Source of the DNA: Hippasteria phrygiana
Lineage: Eukaryota; Echinodermata; Asteroidea; Valvatida; Goniasteridae
Direction: 5' to 3'
Length of the DNA: 64,000 nt
NCBI GenBank assembly: GCA_037893225.1
Contig: JAZGUH010000103.1
Coordinates: 4,960,001-5,024,000, forward strand
Under the pieces are notes generated by a model. That model worked only from the letters and a program-made list of their open reading frames with translations. It was not told the origin of the DNA and did not search any database. This document shows, in pieces, positions 36,405-48,600 of this stretch (position 1 is the stretch's first letter; the number at the start of each line of letters is the position of its first letter). Position numbers and translations under genes: made by a program.

Positions 36405-38785
36405 AGACCCACGTTCAGCCGAATGATGGCCGAGATAAGTGAGTACGTTTTTCCAACTGATTTTTCTGCATTCCCGCATAACTGCACACGCTATACAATA
36501 GCTAGCCAAGACCCCCCACCACGCAACTTCGGCTTCAAATGACTGCGTTTTTCGACCTGATGTTGAACGAATTTGAGCACAATCTTGATACTGTTGGAAA
36601 GCGTGACTCCTCAGCAACATCCAGACCAATCTTCAGCTCCTCAGACCCACGTTCAGCCGAATGATGGCCGAGATAAGCGAGTAAGTTTTTCCAACTGATT
36701 TTTCTGCATTCCCGCATAACTGCACACGCTATACAATGGCTAGCCAAGAGCCCCAACAACGCAACTTCGGCCCCAAATGACTGCGTTTTTCGACCTGATC
36801 TTGAACGAATTTGAGTACAATCTTGATACTGTTGGAAAGCGTGACTACTCAGCAACATCCAGACTAATCTTCGGCTCCTCAGACCCACGTCCAGCCGAAT
36901 GATGGCCGAGATAAGCGAGTAAGTTTTTCCAACTGATTGTTCTGCATTCCCGCATAACTGCACACGCTATACAATGGACTAGCCGAGACCCCCACAACGC
37001 AACTTGGGCCCCAAATGACTGCGTTTTTCGACCTGATGTTGAACGAAATTGCGCACAATCTTGATACTGTTAAAAAGAGTGACTCCTCAGCAACATCCAG
37101 ACCAATCTTCAGCTCCTCAGACCCACGTTCAGCCGAATGATGGCCGAGATAAGCGAGTACGTTTTTCCAACTGATTGTTCTGCATTCCCGCATAACTGCA
37201 CACGCTATACAATGGACTAGCCGAGACCCCCACAACGCAACTTTGGCCTCAAATGACTGCGTTTTTCGACCTGATATTGAACGAATTTGAGCACAATCTT
37301 GATACTGTTGGAAAGCGTGACTCCTCAGCAACATCCAGACCAATCTTCAGCTCCTCAGACCCACGTTCAGCCGAATGATGGCCGAGATAAGCGAGTAAGT
37401 TTTTCCAACTGATTTTTCTGCATTCCCGCATAACTGCACACGCTATACAATGGCTAGCCAAGAGCCCCCAACAACGCAACTTCGGCCCCAAATGACTGCG
37501 TTTTTCGACCTGATCTTGAACGAATTTGAGCACAATCTTGATACTGTTGGAAAGCGTGACTACTCAGCAACATCCAGACTAATCTTCGGCTCCTCAGACC
37601 CACGTCCAGCCGAATGATGGCCGAGATAAGCGAGTACGTTTTTCCAACTGATTGTTCTGCATTCCCGCATAACTGCACACGCTATACAATGGACTAGCCG
37701 AGACCCCCACAACGCAACTTGGGCCCCAAATGACTGCGTTTTTCGACCTGATGTTGAACGAAATTGCGCACAATCTTGATACTGTTAAAAAGAGTGACTC
37801 CTCAGCAACATCCAGACCAATCTTCAGCTCCTCAGACCCACGTTCAGCCGAATGATGGCCGAGATAAGCGAGTACGTTTTTCCAACTGATTGCTCTGCAT
37901 TCCCGCATAACTGCACACGCTATACAATGGACTAGCCGAGACCCCACCACGCAACTTCGGCCCCAAATGACTGCGTTTTTCGACCTGATCTTGAACGAAT
38001 TTGAGTACAATCTTGATACTGTTGGAAAGCGTGACTACTCAGCAACATCCAGACTAATCTTCGGCTCCTCAGACCCACGTCCAGCCGAATGATGGCCGAG
38101 ATAAGCGAGTAAGTTTTTCCAACTGATTGTTCTGCATTCCCGCATAACTGCACACGCTATACAATGGACTAGCCGAGACCCCCACAACGCAACTTGGGCC
38201 CCAAATGACTGCGTTTTTCGACCTGATGTTGAACGAAATTGCGCACAATCTTGATACTGTTAAAAAGAGTGACTCCTCAGCAACATCCAGACCAATCTTC
38301 AGCTCCTCAGACCCACGTTCAGCCGAATGATGGCCGAGATAAGCGAGTACGTTTTTCCAACTGATTGTTCTGCATTCCCGCATAACTGCACACGCTATAC
38401 AATGGACTAGCCGAGACCCCCACAACGCAACTTTGGCCTCAAATGACTGCGTTTTTCGACCTGATATTGAACGAATTTGAGCACAATCTTGATACTGTTG
38501 GAAAGCGTGACTCCTCAGCAACATCCAGACCAATCTTCAGCTCCTCAGACCCACGTTCAGCCGAATGATGGCCGAGATAAGCGAGTAAGTTTTTCCAACT
38601 GATTTTTCTGCATTCCCGCATAACTGCACACGCTATACAATGGCTAGCCAAGAGCCCCCAACAACGCAACTTCGGCCCCAAATGACTGCGTTTTTCGACC
38701 TGATCTTGAACGAATTTGAGCACAATCTTGATACTGTTGGAAAGCGTGAATCCTCAGCAACATCCAGAAAAATCTCCAGCTCCTC
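36405..38785 (+). repeat. Nested 5-mer and 10-mer region (P F' G Q F G H/F' G Q F/P)
   Basis: G and Q at 36881 and 37119 are repeated 1,190 bp later at 38071 and 38309. The whole ten-monomer stretch is offset by 2,381 bp from the next P at 38786. Two chimeras mark the joins: 37834-38070 (237 bp) starts as H ('gaccccaccacg') and ends as F' ('gatcttg', 'gagtac'), and 38547-38785 starts as F and ends like A' ('gtgaatcc'). Confidence 0.84.
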
Positions 38786-41640
38786 AGACCCACGTTCAGC
38801 CGAATGATGGCCGAGATAAGTGAGTACGTTTTTCCAACTGATTTTTCTGCATTCCCGCATAACTGCACACGCTATACAATAGCTAGCCAAGACCCCCCAC
38901 CACGCAACTTCGGCTTCAAATGACTGCGTTTTTCGACCTGATGTTGAACGAATTTGAGCACAATCTTGATACTGTTAGAAAGCGTGACTCCTCAGCAACA
39001 TCCAGACCAATCTTCAGCTCCTCAGACCCACGTTCAGCCGAATGATGGCCGAGATAAGCGAGTAAGTTTTTCCAACTGATTTTTCTGCATTCCCGCATAA
39101 CTGCACACGCTATACAATGGCTAGCCAAGAGCCCCAACAACGCAACTTCGGCCCCAAATGACTGCGTTTTTCGACCTGATCTTGAACGAATTTGAGTACA
39201 ATCTTGATACTGTTGGAAAGCGTGACTACTCAGCAACATCCAGACTAATCTTCGGCTCCTCAGACCCACGTCCAGCCGAATGATGGCCGAGATAAGCGAG
39301 TAAGTTTTTCCAACTGATTGTTCTGCATTCCCGCATAACTGCACACGCTATACAATGGACTAGCCGAGACCCCCACAACGCAACTTGGGCCCCAAATGAC
39401 TGCGTTTTTCGACCTGATGTTGAACGAAATTGCGCACAATCTTGATACTGTTAAAAAGAGTGACTCCTCAGCAACATCCAGACCAATCTTCAGCTCCTCA
39501 GACCCACGTTCAGCCGAATGATGGCCGAGATAAGCGAGTACGTTTTTCCAACTGATTGTTCTGCATTCCCGCATAACTGCACACGCTATACAATGGACTA
39601 GCCGAGACCCCCACAACGCAACTTTGGCCTCAAATGACTGCGTTTTTCGACCTGATATTGAACGAATTTGAGCACAATCTTGATACTGTTGGAAAGCGTG
39701 ACTCCTCAGCAACATCCAGACCAATCTTCAGCTCCTCAGACCCACGTTCAGCCGAATGATGGCCGAGATAAGCGAGTAACTTTTTCCAACTGATTTTTCT
39801 GCATTCCCGCATAACTGCACACGCTATACAATGGCTAGCCAAGAGCCCCCAACAACGCAACTTCGGCCCCAAATGACTGCGTTTTTCGACCTGATCTTGA
39901 ACGAATTTGAGCACAATCTTGATACTGTTGGAAAGCGTGACTACTCAGCAACATCCAGACTAATCTTCGGCTCCTCAGACCCACGTCCAGCCGAATGATG
40001 GCCGAGATAAGCGAGTACGTTTTTCCAACTGATTGTTCTGCATTCCCGCATAACTGCACACGCTATACAATGGACTAGCCGAGACCCCCACAACGCAACT
40101 TGGGCCCCAAATGACTGCGTTTTTCGACCTGATGTTGAACGAAATTGCGCACAATCTTGATACTGTTAAAAAGAGTGACTCCTCAGCAACATCCAGACCA
40201 ATCTTCAGCTCCTCAGACACACGTTCAGCCGAATGATGGCCGAGATAAGCGAGTACGTTTTTCCAACTGATTGCTCTGCATTCCCGCATAACTGCACACG
40301 CTATACAATGGACTAGCCGAGACCCCACCACGCAACTTGGGCCCCAAATGACTGCGTTTTTCGACCTGATGTTGAACGAATTTGAGCACAATCTTGATAC
40401 TGTTGGAAAGCGTGACTCCTCAGCAACATCCAGACCAATCTTCAGCTCCTCAGACCCACGTTCAGCCGAATGATGGCCGAGATAAGCGAGTAAGTTTTTC
40501 CAACTGATTTTTCTGCATTCCCGCATAACTGCACACGCTATACAATGGCTAGCCAAGACCCCCCACAACGCAACTTCGGCCTCAAATGACTGCGTTTTTC
40601 GACCTGATGTTGAACGGAATTGCGCACAATCTTGATACTGTTGAAAAGAGTGACTCCTCAGCAACATCCAGACAAATCTCCAGCTCCTCAGACCCACGTT
40701 CAGCCGAATGATGGCCGAGATAAGCGAGTAAGTTTTTCCAACTGATTGTTCAGCATTCCCGCGTAACTGCACACGCTATACAATGGCTAGCCAAGACTCC
40801 CACCACGCATCTTTGGCCTCAAATGACTGCGTTTTTCGACCTGATGTTGAACGAATTTCAGCACAATCTTGATACTGTTGGAAAGCGTGACGCCTCAGCA
40901 ACATCCAGACAAATCTCCAGCTCCTCAGACCCATGTTCAGCCGAAAGATGTCCGAGATAAGCGAGTAAGTTTTTCCAACTGATTTTTCTGCATTCCCGCA
41001 TAACTGCACACGCTATACAATGGCTAGCCAAGACCCCCCACCACGCAACTTCGGCATCAAATGACTGCGTTTTTCGACCTGATGTTGAAAGAATTTGCAC
41101 ACAATCTTGATACTGTTGGAAAGCGTGACTCCTCAGCAACATCCAGACCAATCTTCAGCTCCTCAGACCCACGTTTAGCCGAATGATGGAAGAGATAAGC
41201 GAGTACGTTTTTCGAACTGATTGTTCTGCATTCCCGCATAACTGCACACGCTATACAATGGACTAGCCGAGACCCCCACCACGCAACTTTGTCCCCACAT
41301 GACTGCGTTTTTCGACCTGATGTTGAACGAAATTGCGCACAATCTTGATACTGTTAAAAAGAGTGACTCCTCAGCAACGTCCAGACAAATCTTCAGCTCC
41401 TCGGACCCACGTTCAGCCGAATGATGGCCGAGATAAGCGAGTAAGTTTTTCCAACTGATTTGTCTGCATTCCCGCATAACTGCACACGCAATACAATGGC
41501 TAGCCAAGACCCCCCACAACGCAACTTCGGCCTCAAATGACTGCGTTTTTCGACCTGATGTTGAACGAATTTGAGCACAATCTTGATACTGTTGGAAAGC
41601 GTGACTCCTCAGCAACATCCAGACCAATCTTCAGCTCCTC
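38786..41640 (+). repeat. Zone II block copy 3 (P F' G Q F G H I B C Dj E)
   Basis: Twelve monomers match 32836-35690 at a constant 5,950 bp. Private changes in this copy only are 'gtaactttttcc' near 39777, 'cagacacacg' near 40215 and 'cccgcgtaac' near 40757. After E the next unit is full-length F (41641) where the other copies have F'. Confidence 0.85.
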
Positions 41641-43308
41641 AGACCCACGTTCAGCCGAATGATGGCCGAGATAAGCGAGTAAGTTTTTCCAACTGATTTT
41701 TCTGCATTCCCGCATAACTGCACACGCTATACAATGGCTAGCCAAGAGCCCCCAACAACGCAACTTCGGCCCCAAATGACTGCGTTTTTCGACCTGATCT
41801 TGAACGAATTTGAGCACAATCTTGATACTGTTGGAAAGCGTGACTACTCAGCAACATCCAGACTAATCTTCGGCTCCTCAGACCCACGTCCAGCCGAATG
41901 ATGGCCGAGATAAGCGAGTACGTTTTTCCAACTGATTGTTCTGCATTCCCGCATAACTGCACACGCTATACAATGGACTAGCCGAGACCCCCACAACGCA
42001 ACTTTGGCCTCAAATGACTGCGTTTTTCGACCTGATATTGAACGAATTTGAGCACAATCTTGATACTGTTGGAAAGCGTGACTCCTCAGCAACATCCAGA
42101 CCAATCTTCAGCTCCTCAGACCCACGTTCAGCCGAATGATGGCCGAGATAAGCGAGTAAGTTTTTCCAACTGATTTTTCTGCATTCCCGCATAACTGCAC
42201 ACGCTATACAATGGCTAGCCAAGAGCCCCCAACAACGCAACTTCGGCCCCAAATGACTGCGTTTTTCGACCTGATCTTGAACGAATTTGAGCACAATCTT
42301 GATACTGTTGGAAAGCGTGACTACTCAGCAACATTCAGACTAATCTTCGGCTCCTCAGACCCACGTTCAGCCGAATGATGGCCGAGATAAGCGAGTAAGT
42401 TTTTCCAACTGATTGTTCTGCATTCCCGCATAACTGCACACGCTATACAATGGCTAGCCAAGACTCCCACCACGCATCTTTGGCCTCAAATGACTGCGTT
42501 TTTCGACCTGATGTTGAACGAATTTGAGCACAATCTTGATACTGTTGGAAAGCGTGACTCCTCAGCAACATCCAGACAAATCTCCAGCTCCTCAGACCCA
42601 TGTTCAGCCGAAAGATGTCCGAGATAAGCGAGTAAGTTTTTCCAACTGATTTGTCTGCATTCCCGCATAACTGCACACGCTATACAATGGCTAGCCAAGA
42701 GCCCCCAACAACGCAACTTCGGCCCCAAATGACTGCGTTTTTCGACCTGATCTTGAACGAATTTGAGCACAATCTTGATACTGTTGGAAAGCGTGACTAC
42801 TCAGCAACATTCAGACTAATCTTCGGCTCCTCAGACCCACGTCCAGCCGAATGATGGCCGAGATAAGCGAGTAAGTTTTTCCAACTGATTGTGCTGCATT
42901 CCCGCATAACTGCACACGCTATACAAGGGACTAGCCGAGACCCCCACAACGCAACTTGGGCCCCAAATGACTGCGTTTTTCGACCTGATGTTGAACGAAA
43001 TTGCGCACAATCTTGATACTGTTAAAAAGAGTGACTCTTCAGCAACATCCAGACAAATCTCCAGCTCCTCAGCCCCACGTTCAGCCGAATGATGGCCGAG
43101 ATAAGCGAGTACGTTTTTCCAACTGATTTTTCTGCATTCCCGCATAACTGCACACGCTATACAATGGCTAGCAAAGACCCCCCACAACGCAACTTCGGCC
43201 TCAAATGACTGCGTTTTTCGACCTGATGTTGAACGAATTTGAGCACAATCTTGATACTGTTGGAAAGCGTGACTCCTCAGCAACATCCAGACTAATCTTC
43301 AGCTCCTC
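41641..43308 (+). repeat. Transition between zones II and III (F Q F B C/F G/J K)
   Basis: The last Q is at 41880. The units at 42594 (C 5' part, F 3' part, with 'caacattcag') and 42833 (G 5' part with 'acaagggactag', J-like 3' end 'gactcttcag') are chimeras. The C/F unit recurs in the 4,035-bp duplication downstream. The changes 'gattgtgctgc' at about 42890 and 'acaaggg' at about 42925 are recent-looking substitutions. Confidence 0.8.
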
Positions 43309-45686
43309 AGACCCACGTTCAGCCGAATGATGGCTGAGATAAGCGAGTACGTTTTTCCAACTGATTGTTCTGCTTTCCCGCATAACTGCACACGCTATAC
43401 AATGGACTAGCCGAGACCCCCCACAACGCAACTTGGGCCCCGAATTACTGCGTTTTTCGACCTGATGTTGAACGAATTTGAGCACAATCTTCATACTGTT
43501 AGAAAGCGTGAATCCTCAGCAACATCCAGAAAAATCTCCAGCTCCTCAGACCCACGTTCAGCCGAATGATGGCTGAGATAAGCGAGTACGTTTTTCCAAC
43601 TGATTTTTCTGCATTCCCGCATAACTGCACACGCCATACAATGGCTAGCCAAGACCCCCCACAACGCAACTTCGGCTTCAAATGACTGCGTTTTTCGACC
43701 TGATGTTGAACGAATTTGAGCACAATCTTGATACTGTTGGAAAGCGTGACTCCTCAGCAACATCCAGACAAATCTCCAGCTCCTCAGACCCATGTTCAGC
43801 CGAAAGATGTCCGAGATAAGCGAGTAAGTTTTTCCAATTGATTTTTCTGCATTCCCGCATAACTGCACACGCTATACAATGGCTAGCCAAGACCCCCCAC
43901 CACGCAACTTCGGCATCAAATGACTGCGTTTTTCGACCTGATGTTGAACGAATTTGCACACTATCTTGATACTGTTGGAAAGCGTGACTCCTCAGCAACA
44001 TCCAGACCAATCTTCAGCTCCTCAGACCCACGTTTAGCCGAATGATGGCCGAGATAAGCGAGTACGTTTTTCGAACTGATTGTTCTGCATTCCCGCATAA
44101 CTGCACACGCTATACAATGGACTAGCCGAGACCCCCACCAAGCAACTTTGTCCCCACATGACTGCGTTTTTCGACCTGATGTTGAACGAAATTGCGCACA
44201 ATCTTGATACTGTTAAAAAGAGTGACTCCTCAGCAACGTCCAGACAAATCTTCAGCTCCTCGGACCCACGTTCAGCCGAATGATGGCAGAGATAAGCGAG
44301 TAAGTTTTTCCAACTGATTTGTCTGCATTCCCGCATAACTGCACACGCAATACAATGGCTAGCCAAGACCCCCCACAACGCAACTTCGGCCTCAAATGAC
44401 TGCGTTTTTCGACCTGATGTTGAACGAATTTGAGCACAACCTTGATACTGTTGGAAAGCGTGACTCCTCAGCAACATCCAGACTAATCTTCAGCTCCTCA
44501 GACCCACGTCCAGCCGAATGATGGCCGAGATAAGCGAGTACGTTTTTCCTACTGATTGTTCTGCATTCCCGCATAACTGCACACGCTATACAATGGACTA
44601 GCCGAGACCCCCACAACGCAACTTGGGCCCCAAATGACTGCGTTTTTCGACCTGATGTTGAACGAATTTGAGCACAATCTTCATACTGTTGGAAAGCGTG
44701 GCTCCTCAGCAACATCCAGACCAATCTTCAGCTCCTCAGACCCACGTTCAGCCGAATGATGGCCGAGATAAGCGAGTAAGTTTTTCCAACTGATTTTTCT
44801 GCATTCCCGCATAACTGCACACGCTATACAATGGCTAGCCAAGAGCCCCCAACAACGCAACTTCGGCCCCAAATGACTGCGTTTTTCGACCTGATCTTGA
44901 ACGAATTTGAGCACAATCTTGATACTGTTGGAAAGCGTGACTACTCAGCAACATCCAGACTAATCTTCGGCTCCTCAGACCCACGTCCAGCCGAATGATG
45001 GCCGAGATAAGCGAGTAAGTTTTTCCAACTGATTGTTCTGCATTCCCGCATAACTGCACACGCTATACAATGGACTAGCCGAGACCCCCACAACGCAACT
45101 TGGGCCCCAAATGACTGCGTTTTTCGACCTGATGTTGAACGAAATTGCGCACAATCTTGATGTTAAAAAGAGTGAATCCTCAGCAACATCCAGACCAATC
45201 TTCAGCTCCTCAGACCCACGTTCAGCCGAATGATGGCCGAGATAAGCGAGTACGTTTTTCGAACTGATTGTTCTGCATTCCCGCATAACTGCACACGCTA
45301 TACAATGGACTAGCCGAGACCCCACCACGCAACTTGGGCCCCAAATGACTGCGTTTTTCGACCTGATGTTGAACGAATTTGAGCACAATCTTGATACTGT
45401 TGGAAAGCGTGACTCCTCAGCAACATCCAGACCAATCTTCAGCTCCTCAGACCCACGTTCAGCCGAATGATGGCCGAGATAAGCGAGTAAGTTTTTCCAA
45501 CTGATTTTTCTGCATTCCCGCATAACTGCACACGCTATACAATGGCTAGCCAAGACCCCCCACAACGCAACTTCGGCCTCAAATGACTGCGTTTTTCGAC
45601 CTGATGTTGAACGAATTTGAGCACAATCTTCATACTGTTGGAAAGCGTGAATCCTCAGCAACATCCAGAAAAATCTCCAGCTCCTC
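43309..45686 (+). repeat. Zone III unit (M N C D E A F G H R)
   Basis: The M to G part (43309 to about 45120) matches 53757 to about 55560 at 10,448 bp and shares 'gttagaaagcg' in M and 'caccaagcaac' in D. The G unit at 44977 has a 3-bp deletion ('cttgatgttaaaaag') near 45161, making it 235 bp; the downstream partner lacks it. It holds the first clear instance of the 8-mer N C D E A F G H. Confidence 0.84.
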
Positions 45687-48600
45687 AGACCCACGTTCAG
45701 CCGAATGATGGCTGAGATAAGCGAGTACGTTTTTCCAACTGATTTTTCTGCATTCCCGCATAACTGCACACGCTATACAATGGCTAGCCAAGACCCCCCA
45801 CAACGCAACTTCGGCTTCAAATGACTGCGTTTTTCGACCTGATGTTGAACGAATTTGAGCACAATCTTGATACTGTTGGAAAGCGTGACTCCTCAGCAAC
45901 ATCCAGACAAATCTCCAGCTCCTCAGACCCATGTTCAGCCGAAAGATGTCCGAGATAAGCGAGTAAGTTTTTCCAACTGATTTTTCTGCATTCCCGCATA
46001 ACTGCACACGCTATACAATGGCTAGCCAAGACCCCCCACCACGCAACTTCGGCATCAAATGACTGCGTTTTTCGACCTGATGTTGAAAGAATTTGCACAC
46101 TATCTTGATACTGTTGGAAAGCGTGACTCCTCAGCAACATCCAGACCAATCGTCAGCTCGTCAGACCCACGTTTAGCCGAATGATGGCCGAGATAAGCGA
46201 GTACGTTTTTCGAACTGATTGTTCTGCATTCCCGCATAACTGCACACGCTATACACGCCGAGACCCCCACCACGCAACTTTGTCCCCACATGACTGCGTT
46301 TTTCGACCTGATGTTGAACGAAATTGCGCACAATCTTGATACTGTTAAAAAGAGTGACTCCTCAGCAACGTCCAGACAAATCTTCAGCTCCTCGGACCCA
46401 CGTTCAGCCGAATGATGGCCGAGATAAGCGAGTAAGTTTTTCCAACTGATTGTTCTGCATTCCCGCATAACTGCACACGCTATACAATGGCTAGCCAAGA
46501 CTCCCACCACGCATCTTTGGCCTCAAATGACTGCGTTTTTCGACCTGATCTTGAACGAATTTGAGCACAATCTTGATACTGTTGGAAAGCGTGACTACTC
46601 AGCAACATTCAGACTAATCTTCGGCTCCTCAGACCCACGTCCAGCCGAATGATGGCCGAGATAAGCGAGTACGTTTTTCCAACTGATTGTTCTGCATTCC
46701 CGCATAACTGCACACGCTATACAAGGGACTAGCCGAGACCCCCACAACGCAACTTGGGCCCCAAATGACTGCGTTTTTCGACCTGATGTTGAACGAAATT
46801 GCGCACAATCTTGATACTGTTAAAAAGAGTGACTCCTCAGCAACATCCAGACCAATCTTCAGCTCCTCAGACCCACGTTCAGCCGAATGATGGCCGAGAT
46901 AAGCGAGTACGTTTTTCCAACTGATTGTTCTGCATTCCCGCATAACTGCACACGCTATACAATGGACTAGCCGAGACCCCACCACGCAACTTGGGCCCCA
47001 AATGACTGCGTTTTTCGACCTGATGTTGAACGAATTTGCGCACAATCTTGATACTGTTGGAAAGCGTGACTCCTCAGCAACATCCAGACCAATCTTCAGC
47101 TCCTCAGACCCACGTTCAGCCGAATGATGGCCGAGATAAGCGAGTAAGTTTTTCCAACTGATTTGTCTGCATTCCCGTATAACTGCACACGCTATACAAT
47201 GGCTAGCCAAGACCCCCCACAACGCAACTTCGGCCTCAAATGACTGCGTTTTTCGACATGATGTTGAACGGAATTGCGCACAATCTTGATACTGTTGAAA
47301 AGAGTGACTCCTCAGCAACATCCAGACAAATCTCAAGCTCCTCAGACCCACGTTCAGCCGAATGATGGCCGAGATAAGCGAGTAAGTTTTTCCAACTGAT
47401 TGTTCTGCATTCCCGCATAACTGCACACGCTATACAATGGCTAGCCAAGACTCCCACCACGCATCTTTGGCCTCAAATGACTGCGTTTTTCGACCTGATG
47501 TTGAACGAATTTGAGCACAATCTTGATACTGTTGGAAAGCGTGACTCCTCAGCAACATCCAGACAAATCTCCAGCTCCTCAGACCCATGTTCAGCCGAAA
47601 GATGTCCGAGATAAGCGAGTAAGTTTTTCCAACTGATTTGTCTGCATTCCCGCATAACTGCACACGCTATACAATGGCTAGCCAAGACCCCCCACCACGC
47701 AACTTCGGCATCAAATGACTGCGTTTTTCGACCTGATGTTGAAAGAAGTTGCACACTATCTTGATACTGTTGGAAAGCGTGACTCCTCAGCAACATCCAG
47801 ACCAATCTTCAGCTCCTCAGACCCACGTTTAGCCGAATGATGGAAGAGATAAGCGAGTACGTTTTTCGAACTGATTGTTCTGAATTCCCGCATAACTGCA
47901 CACGCTATACAATGGACTAGCCGAGACCCCCACAACGCAACTTGGGCCCCAAATGACTGCGTTTTTGGACCTGATGTTGAACGAAATTGCGCACAATCTT
48001 GATACTGTTAAAAAGAGTGACTCTTCAGCAACATCCAGACAAATCTCCAGCTCCTCAGCCCCACGTTCAGCCGAATGATGGCCGAGATAAGCGAGTACGT
48101 TTTTCCAACTGATTTTTCTGCATTCCCGCATAACTGCACACGCTATACAATGGCTAGCAAAGACCCCCCACAACGCAACTTCGGCCTCAAATGACTGCGT
48201 TTTTCGACCTGATGTTGAACGAATTTGAGCACAATCTTGATACTGTTGGAAAGCGTGACTCCTCAGCAACATCCAGACAAATCTCCAGCTCCTCAGACCC
48301 ATGTTCAGCCGAAAGATGTCCGAGATAAGCGAGTAAGTTTTTCCAACTGATTTGTCTGCATTCCCGCATAACTGCACACGCTATACAATGGCTAGCCAAG
48401 AGCCCCCAACAACGCAACTTCGGCCCCAAATGACTGCGTTTTTCGACCTGATCTTGAACGAATTTGAGCACAATCTTGATACTGTTGGAAAGCGTGACTA
48501 CTCAGCAACATTCAGACTAATCTTCGGCTCCTCAGACCCACGTCCAGCCGAATGATGGCCGAGATAAGCGAGTACGTTTTTCCAACTGATTGTTCTGCAT

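Noticed and set aside
48352..48555. 67-codon plus-strand frame with a TTG-type start
   Set aside because: It is the 41-codon satellite frame extended upstream through an F-type monomer. It needs a non-ATG start and is only as real as the short frame itself.
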